Below, piece after piece: positions 57,993 through 64,000 of a DNA stretch of 64,000 bases. The position numbers and the translations under genes were made by a program. Every line of letters starts with the position of its first letter. Positions within the stretch are counted from its first letter, which is position 1. Under the pieces are notes generated by a model. That model had not been told where the DNA came from. It worked only from the letters and a program-made list of their open reading frames with translations, and did no database searches. The DNA is taken from positions 186,001-250,000 of the forward strand of contig NZ_SRJC01000001.1 of the NCBI RefSeq assembly GCF_004684905.1, in the 5' to 3' direction. Source of the stretch: Halobacillus salinus (GTDB taxonomy: Bacteria; Bacillota; Bacilli; Bacillales; Halobacillaceae).

Positions 57993-58172
57993 TTACTGTT
58001 TGGGTCTGGTGAAATAGGTATATAAACGAACGATTCCTATGGTCACCAGGACGCCAATGGCCACACCGAAAAAGGTTGATTTAAAGGTCTGACTGAGGGA
58101 ATGCATACTACTGACCATGGCAGAACCTAAGACGCAAAACAATACCACTGATAATACGAATCTGTTTTCCAT
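57993..58172 (-). CDS. Small membrane protein (59 aa)
   Basis: ENRFVLSVVLFCVLGSAMVSSM and TFFGVAIGVLVTIGIVRLYTYF: two helices. ATG at 58172 has GGAGG 10 nt upstream. Convergent with the permease gene. Function unknown. Confidence 0.65.
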   Translation of the reverse strand: MENRFVLSVVLFCVLGSAMVSSMHSLSQTFKSTFFGVAIGVLVTIGIVRLYTYFTRPKQ

Positions 58173-58262
58173 TGGTACGAATCCTCCATATAAAAAAGTT
58201 TACTCTGATAATACGTTGGTTTCATCGTATCATAGCCTTTCCGGTAAAAGGAGGGAATCATT

Positions 58263-58430
58263 ATGTATTTAGCGATAACGGTCATAGCCCTTGTCTTATT
58301 GATCCTTCTCGTCGTCTTGAATCGTAAGCAGTTATTTGGAGATGAAAAGAATGCAAAGCTTCTCATTGTGATATTCGTGTTTCTGCCATTGGTGGTAATC
58401 GCAATAGTGGTAGCGGCTCTTGGCAATTAA
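58263..58430 (+). CDS. Small membrane protein (55 aa)
   Basis: YLAITVIALVLLILLVVLNRKQ and LLIVIFVFLPLVVIAIVVAAL with a charged loop. ATG at 58263 has GGAGGGA. Followed after 23 nt by the 28-aa gene, probably co-transcribed. Confidence 0.68.
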   Translation: MYLAITVIALVLLILLVVLNRKQLFGDEKNAKLLIVIFVFLPLVVIAIVVAALGN

Positions 58431-58453
58431 TAGAGTGATGGAGGAGGATGCTG

Positions 58454-58540
58454 GTGTCCAAACAAAGCAAACGTTGGGTATTCCTCGAAGTTGTGGTGTA
58501 TGTGCTTCTTGCTTTGCTAGGTGTGATCTTGCTGAGGTAA
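58454..58540 (+). CDS. 28-aa hydrophobic peptide, possible type I toxin
   Basis: GTG at 58454 with GGAGGAGG upstream: SKQSKRWVFLEVVVYVLLAL, then LGVILLR. A basic N-terminus and one membrane helix, like membrane-acting toxins of type I systems. A minus-strand RNA with strong promoter and terminator ends opposite its 3' side (58545-58661). Toxicity is inference. Confidence 0.5.
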   Translation: MSKQSKRWVFLEVVVYVLLALLGVILLR

Positions 58541-58544
58541 GAGC

Positions 58545-58661
58545 ATAAAAAAATCCTGGAGAGCCCTCCAGGATTAAATGTATTGCATATAATAAGCCAA
58601 CGTGATAAACTCATATCACGCCTGTGTGATTTCAAAAATAGAATAGATGTCACCATCTTGC
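58545..58661 (-). ncRNA. Candidate antisense small RNA, about 117 nt
   Basis: On the minus strand TTGACA (58696-58691) and TATATT (58673-58668) are 17 nt apart, nearly consensus. The RNA would start about 58661, hold a hairpin CGTGATA/TATCACG (58619-58600), and end in a 10-bp terminator (AATCCTGGAG/CTCCAGGATT, 58575-58552) with T7. On the plus strand this hairpin has no T-run, so a transcript from the 28-aa gene would read through into the antisense region. Confidence 0.55.
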
Positions 58662-58689
58662 ACTAATAATATACCACGTAGCATCTTAT

Positions 58690-58718
58690 TTGTCAAATGA
58701 TATCAATGATTCTAAGAT
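58690..58718 (+). promoter_or_regulatory. Promoter of helD, overlapping the antisense RNA promoter
   Basis: TTGTCA (58690-58695) and TAAGAT (58713-58718), 17 nt apart. The -35 box shares TTGTCAA with the divergent -35 TTGACA of the minus-strand RNA, so the two promoters cannot be occupied together. Confidence 0.6.
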
Positions 58719-58777
58719 GAGAGACTTTGATTTCACACTCACAAGCGCGATTTTAGTATCTTAAAGGAGTGGTCGAT

Positions 58778-61102
58778 CTGGACGAACAGATTCGGAATGA
58801 GCAGCAGTATTTGGACAAGGTTATGGAGACGATCAAAAAGCAGATCCATGATGTTGAAGCAGATTCGGCCAAGCGTAAAGATGAAGTGATTCACATCCGT
58901 AAGCACTTCTGGGATGACCTGAAAGTGAACATGGATACCTTCGATGATTACTTGGAGACGATCATCGGGATGAGGCAGCAGGCACAGGACCTGTCCGTCA
59001 TCGAAAGTACACACAAACACGCCTATGACAGGCTTGAAAGACTGAAACGTATAGAGAAATCCCCATACTTCGGGCGTATCGACTTCCGCGAAGAAGGGAC
59101 AGACGATGCAGAACGGGTTCATATCGGAGTGGCGACGGTTACAGATGAAACGAATGAGAACATCCTCATCTACGACTGGAGGGCACCGATCTCGAGTGTC
59201 TACTATGATTATCCCCCTGGTCCGGCAACATACACGACTCCAGTTGGAACCATTGAAGGGGAGTTGGAGAAGAAGTGGCAGTACACGATCCGGAACGGTG
59301 TCATCGAGTCGATGTTCGATACGAGTTTGACGATCGGAGATGAGATCCTCCAGGAAGTATTGGGGCAAGGTACCAATAAGCATATGCAAAGTATCGTCGC
59401 GACCATCCAGCGCGATCAGAACTATATCATAAGGAACGTCCACGGCAAGTTGTTGGTCGTGCAAGGAGCTGCCGGTAGCGGCAAGACATCGGCTGCCTTG
59501 CAACGGATCGCCTATTTCCTTTATAAATATCGGGACACGTTGAAAGCGGACCAGATCATTTTATTCTCCCCGAACAACATGTTCAGCAACTACGTATCCC
59601 ACGTGTTGCCGGAGCTCGGGGAAGAGAACATGCAGCAGGAGACCTTCCAGGATTATTTAGACTACCGCTTGAGGGATTCCTTCCAGGTAGAGGATCCATA
59701 TGATCAGCTGGAATACTTGCTGGAAGCGGAAAGAGACCAGGAGTATGCAACTCGGAAAGCGAGCATCCGGTTCAAAGCTTCTTCCAGCTTTTTCGATGGA
59801 ATCAGAAGGTACCGGGAGACGTTGGAGTCATCCGGCATGCTGTTCAGAGGAATCAAGTTCCGCGGTAAGACGATCGTATCTGCCAAGGAAATCACTGAGC
59901 AATTTTACAGTGAGGACACCTCCCTGCGCTTCCTTAACCGGATCGACAAGCTGAAAGAGTGGTTATTAAAGAAAATCGATCAAGTGGAGAAGGCGGAACG
60001 GGAGAAGCGGTGGGTGCAGGATGAGATCCAGCTTCTCAGTAAGGACGAACTGCAGAAGGTCTTCAACAAACTGGAAGAAGATTCGTTCCAGTATTACGAT
60101 AAGGAAAACCAAATGCTCGCCCGCTTCGTCGTGCGACGGAGAATGAAGTCTTTACGGAAGAAGGTAGAGGACCTCGCGTTCATACATGTGAAGAAACTGT
60201 ATAAGCAGCTGTTCGATTCTTCGATGGACGACAAGCTATGGAGCCGTGGCGAGGTACCTGCGGAGTGGGAATCCATCCGCGTTTTGACAAGAGAGATGCT
60301 GGAGCGCGAGGAACTGTATCAAGAAGATGCGACGCCTTTCTTACTGTTGAAGGAACTGATCCAAGGGTTCCAGTCCAACTCTTCCATCAAATATGTGCTC
60401 ATCGATGAGGCGCAGGATTATTCGATTTTCCAATTCGAGTTCATCAAGCGATTGTTCCCGATGGCGAGAATGACGGTGCTCGGCGACTTCAACCAAGCGA
60501 TATTCGCGCACTCTGATGCGCTGACAGACTTCGATGCCCTTACCGGCTTATATGGACCGGATGAAACAGAGCTTATCCGGTTGGAGCGCAGTTATCGCTC
60601 AACGAGACAGATCATCGAGTTCACACGCGAGCTCGTTCCTGAAGGCGAGCAGATCAAAGCTTTCGAACGCGAAGGCGATCAGCCCGTGTTGGAAGTGCTC
60701 GATGATGAAGCGGAATTGCATGAGAATATCCGTGCCAAAGTGGAGGACTTTCAACGTAGCGGAGCGGAGACGGTCGCGATCATCTGTAAGTCCGCTGCCG
60801 AGAGTGCTGCTGCATACGAAGCCCTGCAAGGGAAAATCGATCTGACACTCGTCAAGAAGAATACGGAAGAGTACCAACAAGGAGTAGTGGTGATTCCAGC
60901 CTATCTCGCAAAAGGAATCGAATTCGATTCCGTTATCATCTACAACGCCTCGGCGGAAGTGTACGGTGAAGAACATTTGCGCAGATTGTTCTACACAGCG
61001 TGTACGAGAGCGATGCACCAGCTGCATCTGTACAGCGTCGGAGAACCAAGTCCGTTGTTAGGAAACGCTTTGGAAGGAAGCATGCTCATCACCCAGAATT
61101 GA
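58778..61102 (+). CDS. helD: RNA polymerase recycling motor HelD, apparent CTG start
   Basis: About 774 residues. N-terminal coiled coil (DEQIRNEQQYLDKVMETI) that enters the polymerase channel; UvrD-like motor with Walker A VQGAAGSGKTSAALQRI (about 230), Walker B LIDEAQDYS (about 540), LERSYRSTRQI, and LFYTACTRAMHQL at the end. Removes stalled RNA polymerase from DNA. AAAGGAG (58763-58769) is 8 nt before CTG at 58778; GTG at 58769 is part of that site and TAG closes the frame just upstream. Hence a CTG start is inferred. Confidence 0.93.
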   Translation: MDEQIRNEQQYLDKVMETIKKQIHDVEADSAKRKDEVIHIRKHFWDDLKVNMDTFDDYLETIIGMRQQAQDLSVIESTHKHAYDRLERLKRIEKSPYFGRIDFREEGTDDAERVHIGVATVTDETNENILIYDWRAPISSVYYDYPPGPATYTTPVGTIEGELEKKWQYTIRNGVIESMFDTSLTIGDEILQEVLGQGTNKHMQSIVATIQRDQNYIIRNVHGKLLVVQGAAGSGKTSAALQRIAYFLYKYRDTLKADQIILFSPNNMFSNYVSHVLPELGEENMQQETFQDYLDYRLRDSFQVEDPYDQLEYLLEAERDQEYATRKASIRFKASSSFFDGIRRYRETLESSGMLFRGIKFRGKTIVSAKEITEQFYSEDTSLRFLNRIDKLKEWLLKKIDQVEKAEREKRWVQDEIQLLSKDELQKVFNKLEEDSFQYYDKENQMLARFVVRRRMKSLRKKVEDLAFIHVKKLYKQLFDSSMDDKLWSRGEVPAEWESIRVLTREMLEREELYQEDATPFLLLKELIQGFQSNSSIKYVLIDEAQDYSIFQFEFIKRLFPMARMTVLGDFNQAIFAHSDALTDFDALTGLYGPDETELIRLERSYRSTRQIIEFTRELVPEGEQIKAFEREGDQPVLEVLDDEAELHENIRAKVEDFQRSGAETVAIICKSAAESAAAYEALQGKIDLTLVKKNTEEYQQGVVVIPAYLAKGIEFDSVIIYNASAEVYGEEHLRRLFYTACTRAMHQLHLYSVGEPSPLLGNALEGSMLITQN

Positions 61103-61205
61103 CACCTGGCCCGTCCAGGTGTCTCTTTTTTTCTAGGATGAAAATGGAATGAGCGAATATGAAAATGGTCATACTGATACTAGACTTAACAAAGGAGCGG
61201 ATCAG

Positions 61206-61370
61206 ATGACGTTTGCTGATTTTTTAAAGCAACTAGGCTATGAAGTTGTAGTAGGCATTACGGATGTAGGCGAAATCTATGTAATCAATGGAGAACAGAT
61301 TTTCTATAGAGACCTACATAGGACGAAGTATAAAGAGTTGTTCGTACAGTACATTTCGAAAGCAGTGTAA
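61206..61370 (+). CDS. Small soluble protein (54 aa)
   Basis: TFADFLKQLGYEVVVGITDVGEIYVINGEQIFYRDLHRTKYKELFVQYISKA; a mixed alpha/beta mini-domain. ATG at 61206 has AAAGGAG. A terminator follows at once. Family not recognised. Confidence 0.65.
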   Translation: MTFADFLKQLGYEVVVGITDVGEIYVINGEQIFYRDLHRTKYKELFVQYISKAV

Positions 61371-61371
61371 C

Positions 61372-61399
61372 CCCCTCGTTCATCAGGGGGTTTTTTTGT
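61372..61399 (+). terminator. Terminator
   Basis: CCCCCT and CAGGGGG around a 7-nt loop, then seven T. Confidence 0.88.
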
Positions 61400-61502
61400 T
61401 GAAGAAAAATCAATCCGAATTTCCAATAAGTGTGTTATAATCAGGAAGTCTGAAAATTGGTTCTATTTTTCTGGACAATACTTGTTATAGGAGGCGTTCA
61501 TT

Positions 61503-61559
61503 ATGCTAAACAACCAAGGTGATTTGCTAGAACAATTCAAGGGGATTGCGCCGAAATAA
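61503..61559 (+). CDS. 18-aa leader peptide before the acetyltransferase
   Basis: ATAGGAGG sits about 8 nt before ATG at 61503; the frame reads LNNQGDLLEQFKGIAPK and stops. Two inverted repeats follow: AGAACAA/TTGTTCT (61529-61535 and 61565-61571) and TTTCCC/GGGAAA (61576-61581 and 61594-61599), the latter covering the next ribosome binding site. This suggests translational attenuation. Confidence 0.5.
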   Translation: MLNNQGDLLEQFKGIAPK

Positions 61560-61607
61560 CAAAGTTGTTCTGCGTTTTCCCGAAATCTGAGAGGGGAAAC
61601 AATCGTG

Positions 61608-62060
61608 ATGAAAGAAAACGTGAAATTAGTAGAAGTGAATGAAGAAAACTGGTATGAATGCTGTGAGTTGGAGATCACCTCCGAACAAGCGGAGTTCATA
61701 GAATCGAACGCTGTATCGATCGCCCAATCCAAGTTCGAACCGACATTGAGACCATACGCTATTTACTGGAAAGAGAAGGTCGTCGGTTTTCTGATGTACA
61801 ATGCTGTGCCGGAAGAACTGGATGGTTACTGGGTGTACCGGATAATGATCGATCAGGCTTACCAAGGTAAAGGAATCGGCAAGGCTGCTACCGAGCTAAT
61901 GGTCGCCGAGATGGCAGAGCTTACGGATGTGAAGAAGATCGTCGTCGGCTATCACCCGGGAAATGAAGGCGCCCACCGTCTGTACGCCAGCTTGGGGTTC
62001 GTGGATGAAGGGGACCGGTTCGGAAGAGAAATGGCAGTTATCAAATATATCACTAAATAA
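61608..62060 (+). CDS. GNAT acetyltransferase, polyamine (BltD/PaiA)-like
   Basis: 150 residues: VKLVEVNEENWYECCELEIT, AEFIESNAVSIAQSKFEP, VVGFLMYNAVPEELDGYWVYRIMIDQAYQGKGIGKAATELM and NEGAHRLYASLGFVDEGD. The QSKFEP...YWxYRxMID pattern resembles spermine/spermidine acetyltransferases. ATG at 61608 or GTG at 61605 with GAGGGG upstream. Regulated perhaps by the leader peptide. Confidence 0.8.
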   Translation: MKENVKLVEVNEENWYECCELEITSEQAEFIESNAVSIAQSKFEPTLRPYAIYWKEKVVGFLMYNAVPEELDGYWVYRIMIDQAYQGKGIGKAATELMVAEMAELTDVKKIVVGYHPGNEGAHRLYASLGFVDEGDRFGREMAVIKYITK

Positions 62061-62066
62061 TTCAAG

Positions 62067-62092
62067 GAAAGGGCCGATTCTGGTCCTTTTTT
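62067..62092 (+). terminator. Terminator
   Basis: AAAGGGCC and GGTCCTTT with a 6-nt loop, then TTT; one G-T pair. Confidence 0.75.
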
Positions 62093-62115
62093 GTCCATTC
62101 AGGGGGGGGGTACAT

Positions 62116-62652
62116 ATGGGGTTAGAAATCCGGAACGCAAGTCTGACTAATTATGAGTCACTACTGCCGCTGTTCAGGCAGGTACATGAGTTCCACGTTG
62201 AAGTAAGGCCGGACCTTTACAAAGAAAATGATACGCCGGTCGAACGGGAATTCTTCGAAAGCCAGCTTGCAGATAGAGAGCAGCATATATTTGTCGCTAT
62301 TATAGAAGCGGACATAGTTGGAGTCATCGTTACGAAGGAAGAAGAAATTCCGGAGAATTCTTTTGTTAAAGCCCGTAAAGTATTATTCATCAACAGCCTT
62401 TGCGTTGCAGAAACGCACAGGAAAATGGGGATCGGAAAAGAACTGACGAAGTACGCTTTCGATATTGCGAAGGAGCTCGGAGTGGAAAGTGTCGAACTCG
62501 GTGTATCGGAAGAGAATGCGTCCGCAATCCGGTTTTATGAATTGATGGGGATGGCTACAAGAGTAGGAAGATGGAGATACGATTGGACTGAAACAGAAAA
62601 GACTTCCGGTTATACGGAAGTCTTTTCTGTTTCATGTAGGATTAGCGGATGA
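62116..62652 (+). CDS. GNAT acetyltransferase reading through its own terminator
   Basis: 178 residues: LEIRNASLTNYESLLPLFRQVHEFH, VLFINSLCVAETHRKMGIGKELTKYAFDIAKEL (loop RKMGIG), VELGVSEENASAIRFYELMGM. After the usual family end (RWRYDW) the frame goes on through a 19-bp terminator stem (62590-62633) before its stop at 62650. A G9 tract (62102-62110), 5 nt before the ATG, serves as ribosome binding site. Substrate unknown. Confidence 0.8.
   Translation: MGLEIRNASLTNYESLLPLFRQVHEFHVEVRPDLYKENDTPVEREFFESQLADREQHIFVAIIEADIVGVIVTKEEEIPENSFVKARKVLFINSLCVAETHRKMGIGKELTKYAFDIAKELGVESVELGVSEENASAIRFYELMGMATRVGRWRYDWTETEKTSGYTEVFSVSCRISG
62590..62633. terminator. 19-bp perfect bidirectional terminator inside the GNAT frame
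   Basis: GAAACAGAAAAGACTTCCG (62590-62608) and its exact complement (62615-62633) around GTTATA. It lies between convergent genes 62116 and 62642 and is translated as part of the first. Confidence 0.9.
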
Positions 62653-62809
62653 AGAAGGCATACACTACAATGGCAGCTACCAATAGAAGGAATAGGGCTC
62701 CAGCACTTTTCCAACCCAAACTAGTCAATATATTGTACTGCTTTTCCCTCTCCCTCGACCGTCTCTGGTTCTTCATTCTCTCTTCCGTCGATTCATAACT
62801 GTTACTCAT
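62642..62809 (-). CDS. Small tail-anchored membrane protein (55 aa)
   Basis: A charged N-terminus (NSYESTEERMKNQRRSRERE) and one C-terminal helix (SAGALFLLLVAAIVVYAFFI). ATG at 62809 has AAGGAGG. Its end overlaps the convergent GNAT gene by 11 nt. Confidence 0.7.
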   Translation of the reverse strand: MSNSYESTEERMKNQRRSREREKQYNILTSLGWKSAGALFLLLVAAIVVYAFFIR

Positions 62810-63004
62810 TTTATACCTCCTTATCAATATGAAGAATTCGCTTCTTATATTCTTTTTACGATAGAAGGTTGTGTTGAGTTTCAGTAGATTCAATATTTTT
62901 CCTGATTCGCTGAAAAGATGTTCCTGTACTATGGTAGGATAAGAGCATACATATGTTTGTAATTACAGGGGTGGAAGCGTCAAAGAACAGTGAGGAGGAG
63001 TGTA

Positions 63005-63373
63005 ATGGTCGATCAAAAAGAACTGCGGGAACATTTGTACACATTAGAAGCGACGTTACTCGAAGCAGACGTCCGTAAGTCCGCTGACCGCTTGGATGCA
63101 TTACTGGCGGATGACTTCATCGAGTATTCCAGTACAGGGGGAATCTACGATAAACAAAACATCTTGAACCGTTTGCCGAGCGAGGATGACCCTGGGATCA
63201 CCTTGCGTGACTTCGAGATGAAGTACTTATCAGCGACATCAGCATTGACTACGTTCAAGGTCTACATAGAAAGCAAACAGAAGCATTCCTTAAGAAGTTC
63301 TGTCTGGACGTTCCAGGAAGACAGGTGGCAGATGACCTTCCACCAAGGAACGGTTACAGAGCTAGGAGGTTGA
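63005..63373 (+). CDS. NTF2/SnoaL-like (DUF4440) protein
   Basis: 122 residues: LREHLYTLEATLLEADVRKSADRLDALLADDFIEYSSTGGIYDKQNIL, LTTFKVYIESKQKHSLRSSVWTFQEDRWQMTFHQGT. Typical DUF4440 layout (helix pair, D-F-x-E-x-x-x-x-G, W-x-F-x-x-x-x-W-x-x-x-F-H-Q-x-T). ATG at 63005 has GAGGAGGAG. Role unknown. Confidence 0.85.
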   Translation: MVDQKELREHLYTLEATLLEADVRKSADRLDALLADDFIEYSSTGGIYDKQNILNRLPSEDDPGITLRDFEMKYLSATSALTTFKVYIESKQKHSLRSSVWTFQEDRWQMTFHQGTVTELGG

Positions 63374-63378
63374 AAGAC

Positions 63379-63633
63379 TTGCAAAACGTATCAAGATTTA
63401 AACCTGAGTATATAACAAACGCTTTACTGGTAGTAGTATGCTCCATACTCGTTCTAACGCTGTTCGCTGGTCTTGCAACCATAAAAGAAACGATTACGTA
63501 TGCATTGATTGTTGTATTACTTTCTTTCTTAACAGCAGATATGAAGAGACATGCGAAGGAGAAGCGACCTTCATCGATAAAGAACAAGTATGTTGTGTTG
63601 ATGTTGCTTTTCGCCTATATAACTGTACTTTGA
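63379..63633 (+). CDS. Small membrane protein (84 aa)
   Basis: NALLVVVCSILVLTLFAGLA and YALIVVLLSFLTADM, then KRHAKEKRPSSIKNK and a final helix YVVLMLLFAYITVL. TTG at 63379 has GGAGG 9 nt upstream, which overlaps the preceding stop, so the two genes are coupled. Confidence 0.7.
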   Translation: MQNVSRFKPEYITNALLVVVCSILVLTLFAGLATIKETITYALIVVLLSFLTADMKRHAKEKRPSSIKNKYVVLMLLFAYITVL

Positions 63634-63645
63634 GTCTAGATCAAG

Positions 63646-63677
63646 TGTCGGAACCTTCTCGATAGAGGGTTCTTTTT
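63646..63677 (+). terminator. Terminator
   Basis: GAACCTTCTC and GAGGGTTC, then seven T. Confidence 0.85.
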
Positions 63678-63759
63678 TTATGAAGATTTTGTGACGCGAC
63701 AGCAGATGAAAAGGGTATTTCCATTTATTGTAGAAAACGTTCGAGAGGGAGGTGGTCCT

Positions 63760-64000
63760 ATCCTAGGAAATTCACCACAAACGAAACAATCGTATCTGTT
63801 GTTATTCGGTTTAGGTATATCTTCATTAGGAGATTTCATTTATCTCGTCGCTATCAACGTGCTCGTATTGAAACTGACGGGCTCGGCAGCCGCAGTGGCT
63901 GGATTGTGGATTATAAGTCCAATTGCTTCCGTACTGACTAAATTCTGGTCGGGAAGTATCATCGATCGCTTGAACCTACGAAAAATCATGATCGGGACGG
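63760..64000 (+). CDS. MFS exporter, DHA3 type (third), 5' part only
   Basis: About 80 residues are visible: LGNSPQTKQSYLLLFGLGISSLGDFIYLVAINVLVL, then SAAAVAGLWIISPIASVLTKFWSGSIIDRLNLRK, the MFS loop 2-3 signature. GGGAGG (63747-63752) is 7 nt before ATC at 63760. An ATG at 63706 is in frame but has no ribosome binding site and would add 18 odd residues. The gene runs off the window. Confidence 0.75.
   Translation, partial: MLGNSPQTKQSYLLLFGLGISSLGDFIYLVAINVLVLKLTGSAAAVAGLWIISPIASVLTKFWSGSIIDRLNLRKIMIGT

Noticed and set aside
58363-58656. 97-codon minus-strand frame opposite the 28-aa peptide gene
   Set aside because: It reads through the small-RNA terminator and is better explained as the candidate antisense RNA.
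63706-63759. ATG at 63706 as the start of the third MFS gene
   Set aside because: No ribosome binding site, while a strong one sits 7 nt before ATC 63760; kept as the alternative.
1-64000. CRISPR arrays, tRNA or rRNA genes, transposases, prophage
   Set aside because: No regularly spaced repeat-spacer units, no cloverleaf or rRNA signature and no transposase, integrase or capsid protein seen on either strand.

Overview
The window looks like chromosome of a Gram-positive, low-to-moderate GC Bacillaceae member, possibly a salt-tolerant relative of Halobacillus, Pontibacillus or Virgibacillus. The signs are AGGAGG-type ribosome binding sites on nearly every gene, frequent GTG and TTG starts, lipobox lipoproteins, an S-box riboswitch in front of a sulfite-reduction operon, a lipoteichoic acid synthase, HelD and ECF sigma/anti-sigma operons. 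Genus is inference. I saw no rRNA, tRNA, CRISPR array, transposase or phage module.

Layout. 1-1124 (-): an ECF sigma operon (membrane protein, sigma factor, partial anti-sigma) with an ECF-like promoter. 1.4-2.1 kb: an S51 peptidase. 2.3-11.2 kb: an AT-rich run of co-oriented single genes of unrelated function (lipoproteins, P-loop kinases, MFS exporter, GNAT, PPOX-fold protein, glycolipid-binding-fold protein, M1 peptidase, second S51 peptidase). Many of these genes are followed by copies of a GGGGGC-containing element, which gives a cassette-like look. 11.4-18.1 kb: two ArsR-family regulators with visible operators, two SRPBCC proteins, a VOC protein, a HEAT-like protein, a secreted 5'-nucleotidase and a candidate small RNA. 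18.3-30.6 kb: a dense island of small membrane proteins and lipoproteins with a SatA-like acetyltransferase, a nucleoside phosphorylase-fold protein, a second ECF sigma/anti-sigma operon and a Nudix hydrolase. 30.6-36.9 kb: SnoaL-like, SMI1/KNR4, nucleotidyltransferase, VOC, M50-like protease and more small membrane proteins. 37.3-44.8 kb: SAM-I riboswitch then cysH-cobA-sirB-sirC-hemD-cysJ-cysI, which reduces APS to sulfide and makes siroheme for the sulfite reductase. 44.9-49 kb: small regulators and membrane proteins, one gene with a frameshift, and a partial gene duplication. 49.5-64 kb: ltaS, a DUF4367-like lipoprotein, an MFS exporter with a leader-peptide attenuator, GNATs, DJ-1/PfpI, an oligopeptide-type permease pair, a possible type I toxin-antitoxin locus beside helD, and the start of a third MFS gene.

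The observations I rate highest are these. (1) A recurrent pattern in which a strong Shine-Dalgarno sequence sits at normal spacing before ATA, ATC, ATT or CTG; in four small membrane-protein genes no ATG/GTG/TTG is available at the N-terminus. (2) A leader peptide plus an 11-bp sequestration of the Shine-Dalgarno sequence before an MFS exporter. (3) A minus-strand RNA with a near-consensus promoter and terminator opposite the 3' side of a 28-residue hydrophobic peptide gene; its promoter shares its -35 region with the helD promoter. (4) The cassette-like repeat-bordered array at 2.3-9.1 kb. All were read by eye, with no database search.
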